Below are positions 62,692 to 64,000 of a stretch of DNA of 64,000 bases, one piece after another; position 1 is the stretch's first letter; each line of letters starts with the position of its first letter. The translations under genes and the position numbers were made by a program. The stretch is taken from positions 62,001-126,000 of the forward strand of contig NZ_QLLY01000018.1 in NCBI RefSeq assembly GCF_003259365.1. Direction: 5' to 3'. The notes beneath the pieces are model-generated. The model ran no database searches and was not told the origin of the DNA. It saw only the letters and a list, made by a program, of their open reading frames with translations. The stretch is from Streptomyces sp. PsTaAH-137. Lineage in GTDB: Bacteria > Actinomycetota > Actinomycetes > Streptomycetales > Streptomycetaceae.

Positions 62692-64000
62692 ATGTGTGGC
62701 ATCGCAGGCACGTACCGCTGGCCGGACGGGAAGATCGTCACCGACCGGCTCACGGACATCCTCGCCCACCGCGGCCCCGACGGGGCCGGCCGGTACGGCC
62801 ACCCCGTCGCCGACGGCGAGGTGCAGCTCGGACACCGGCGGCTCTCCATCATCGACCTGTCCGAGACCGGCGCCCAGCCGATGGTCTCGGACGGTCTCGC
62901 CCTGACCTACAACGGCGAGCTGTACAACGCGCCGGAGCTGCGCGCCGAACTGGAGTCCAAGGGCGTCCGCTTCCGCGGCACCTCCGACACCGAGGTGGTC
63001 CTGGAGGCCTGGCGGCGCTGGGGTACCGACTGCCTGCCCCGGCTGCGCGGCATGTTCGCGTTCGGCATCTTCGACGAGCGCACCGGTGAACTGGTCCTCG
63101 CCCGCGACCAGTTGGGCATCAAGCCGCTGTTCCTGCTGCGCCGCGGCACGGGCCTGGTCTTCGCCTCCGAGCTGAAGGCGCTCGCCGCCGCGACCGGCGG
63201 CAAGCTGGAGGTGGACCACGCGGCGCTGGTCGCCTCGCTGCTCTACTACTGGGTGCCGGACTCCCGCTGCGCGTTCCGCGAGGCGGAGAAGCTGCCGCCG
63301 GGCAGCTGGCTGCGCGTGCGCCCCGACGGTCAGGTCGAGCGCGGCACGTACTGGAGCCTGAAGGAGGTCGCCGCGGAGGGCCAGGACCGCGCCCGCAGCG
63401 GCGAACTGCCCGACCTCGCGGCCATCGTCGAGGAGTCCACCCGGCGCCATCTGCTCGCCGACGTGCCCGTGGCGACCTTCCTCTCCGGCGGCCTCGACTC
63501 CAGCTACCTCACCGCGCTCGCCGCCCGCCACCAGCCCGGCATCTCCGCCTACACGATCGGATTCCGCGCCGAGGACGCCAAGTTCGAGGCGATGCCGGAC
63601 GACCTGCGCTACGCCCGGCAGGTCGCCGAGCGGTACGGCGTCGACCTGCACGAGATCGAGATCGCGCCCGACGTGCTCGACCTGCTGCCCAAGATGACGT
63701 ACCACCTGGACGAGCCGATCGGCGACCCCGCCGCGATCAACACCTTCCTGATCTGCACGGCCGCCCGGGAGGCCGGGGTCAAGGTGATGCTGTCGGGGAT
63801 GGGCGCCGACGAACTCTTCGCCGGATACCGCAAGCACCTGGCCAACACGATCGCGCTGCGCTACCAGCGCGTGCCCCGGCCGCTGCGGCGCGGGGTGTCC
63901 GCCGCGGTCGGCCGCCTCCCGGTCGCCACCTCGCGGCGCGGACTGCGCTCGGTGCGCTTCGCGAAGCGGTTCCTGTCCTTCGCCGAACTGCCGGAGGAGA
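62692..64000 (+). CDS. asnB: Glutamine-hydrolysing asparagine synthase family protein, 3' end cut
   Basis: The amidotransferase begins MCGIAG, so Cys2 is the glutaminase nucleophile. HRGPDGAG, RLSIIDLS and YNGELYN make up the class-II glutaminase domain; the synthetase domain begins near residue 240 with ATFLSGGLDSS (ATP-pyrophosphatase loop) and VMLSGMGADELFAGY. About 436 codons are inside the window, with the C-terminus outside. AGGAGG precedes the ATG. In polysaccharide clusters such enzymes are thought to amidate uronic acids, which fits the upstream uronic-acid-forming dehydrogenase; free asparagine synthesis is the alternative. Confidence 0.9.
   Translation, partial: MCGIAGTYRWPDGKIVTDRLTDILAHRGPDGAGRYGHPVADGEVQLGHRRLSIIDLSETGAQPMVSDGLALTYNGELYNAPELRAELESKGVRFRGTSDTEVVLEAWRRWGTDCLPRLRGMFAFGIFDERTGELVLARDQLGIKPLFLLRRGTGLVFASELKALAAATGGKLEVDHAALVASLLYYWVPDSRCAFREAEKLPPGSWLRVRPDGQVERGTYWSLKEVAAEGQDRARSGELPDLAAIVEESTRRHLLADVPVATFLSGGLDSSYLTALAARHQPGISAYTIGFRAEDAKFEAMPDDLRYARQVAERYGVDLHEIEIAPDVLDLLPKMTYHLDEPIGDPAAINTFLICTAAREAGVKVMLSGMGADELFAGYRKHLANTIALRYQRVPRPLRRGVSAAVGRLPVATSRRGLRSVRFAKRFLSFAELPEE

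Overview
The window is Streptomyces-type chromosomal DNA. It has very high GC, strong G/C preference at third codon positions, GTG and TTG starts, GTGA/ATGA stop-start overlaps, Tat-type RR signal sequences and a Streptomyces-like chitinase promoter. No tRNA, rRNA, CRISPR array, transposase or phage gene was found. About 53 protein genes can be supported. The first gene (sugar ABC ATPase) and the last (asparagine synthase) are cut by the window edges.

Region 1 (1-10.3 kb) is a rhamnose locus: an ABC importer (rhaT-rhaP-rhaQ-rhaS), rhamnose mutarotase, a LacI regulator, a secreted GH78 alpha-L-rhamnosidase and a second, closely similar LacI regulator. The enzyme releases rhamnose outside the cell, and the importer and mutarotase take it up and prepare it. 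Region 2 (10.3-24.3 kb) is mixed metabolism: prolyl aminopeptidase, an unlinked hemC, a TetR-MFS pair with two identical palindromic operators, enoyl-CoA hydratase, a degenerate histidine-kinase-like membrane protein, a dienoyl-CoA-reductase-type SDR, a thioredoxin-reductase-like flavoprotein with a divergent XRE-cupin regulator, and a coupled quinone reductase plus two-subunit acyl-CoA dehydrogenase operon. Region 3 (24.3-38.1 kb) has several secreted or unknown proteins, a YciO/Sua5 protein, and a cobalamin-riboswitch-controlled ABC importer followed by a PucR regulator. An alpha/beta hydrolase, an AraJ-like MFS pump and a DHFR-like reductase follow.

Region 4 (38.3-46.2 kb) has a STAS-GAF protein, a GH18 chitinase preceded by paired direct repeats, and a purine-scavenging operon. 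That operon holds an NCS1 permease, adenine deaminase and an ADA-family deaminase with an altered acid motif. It is divergent from its LacI regulator, with two near-perfect operators in between. Region 5 (46.3-53.9 kb) carries MarR, two SpoIIE-type phosphatases, a STAS antagonist, a CDF metal exporter and a ProP-like MFS transporter. Region 6 (55.7 kb to the edge) is the start of an extracellular-polysaccharide cluster: priming sugar transferase, GDP-mannose/UDP-glucose 6-dehydrogenase, GT4 glycosyltransferase, two Wzz-like chain-length proteins (one fused to a domain that has lost the kinase P-loop) and an AsnB-type amidotransferase. Its first gene has a TTA codon at position 6, which in Streptomyces implies bldA-dependent developmental control.
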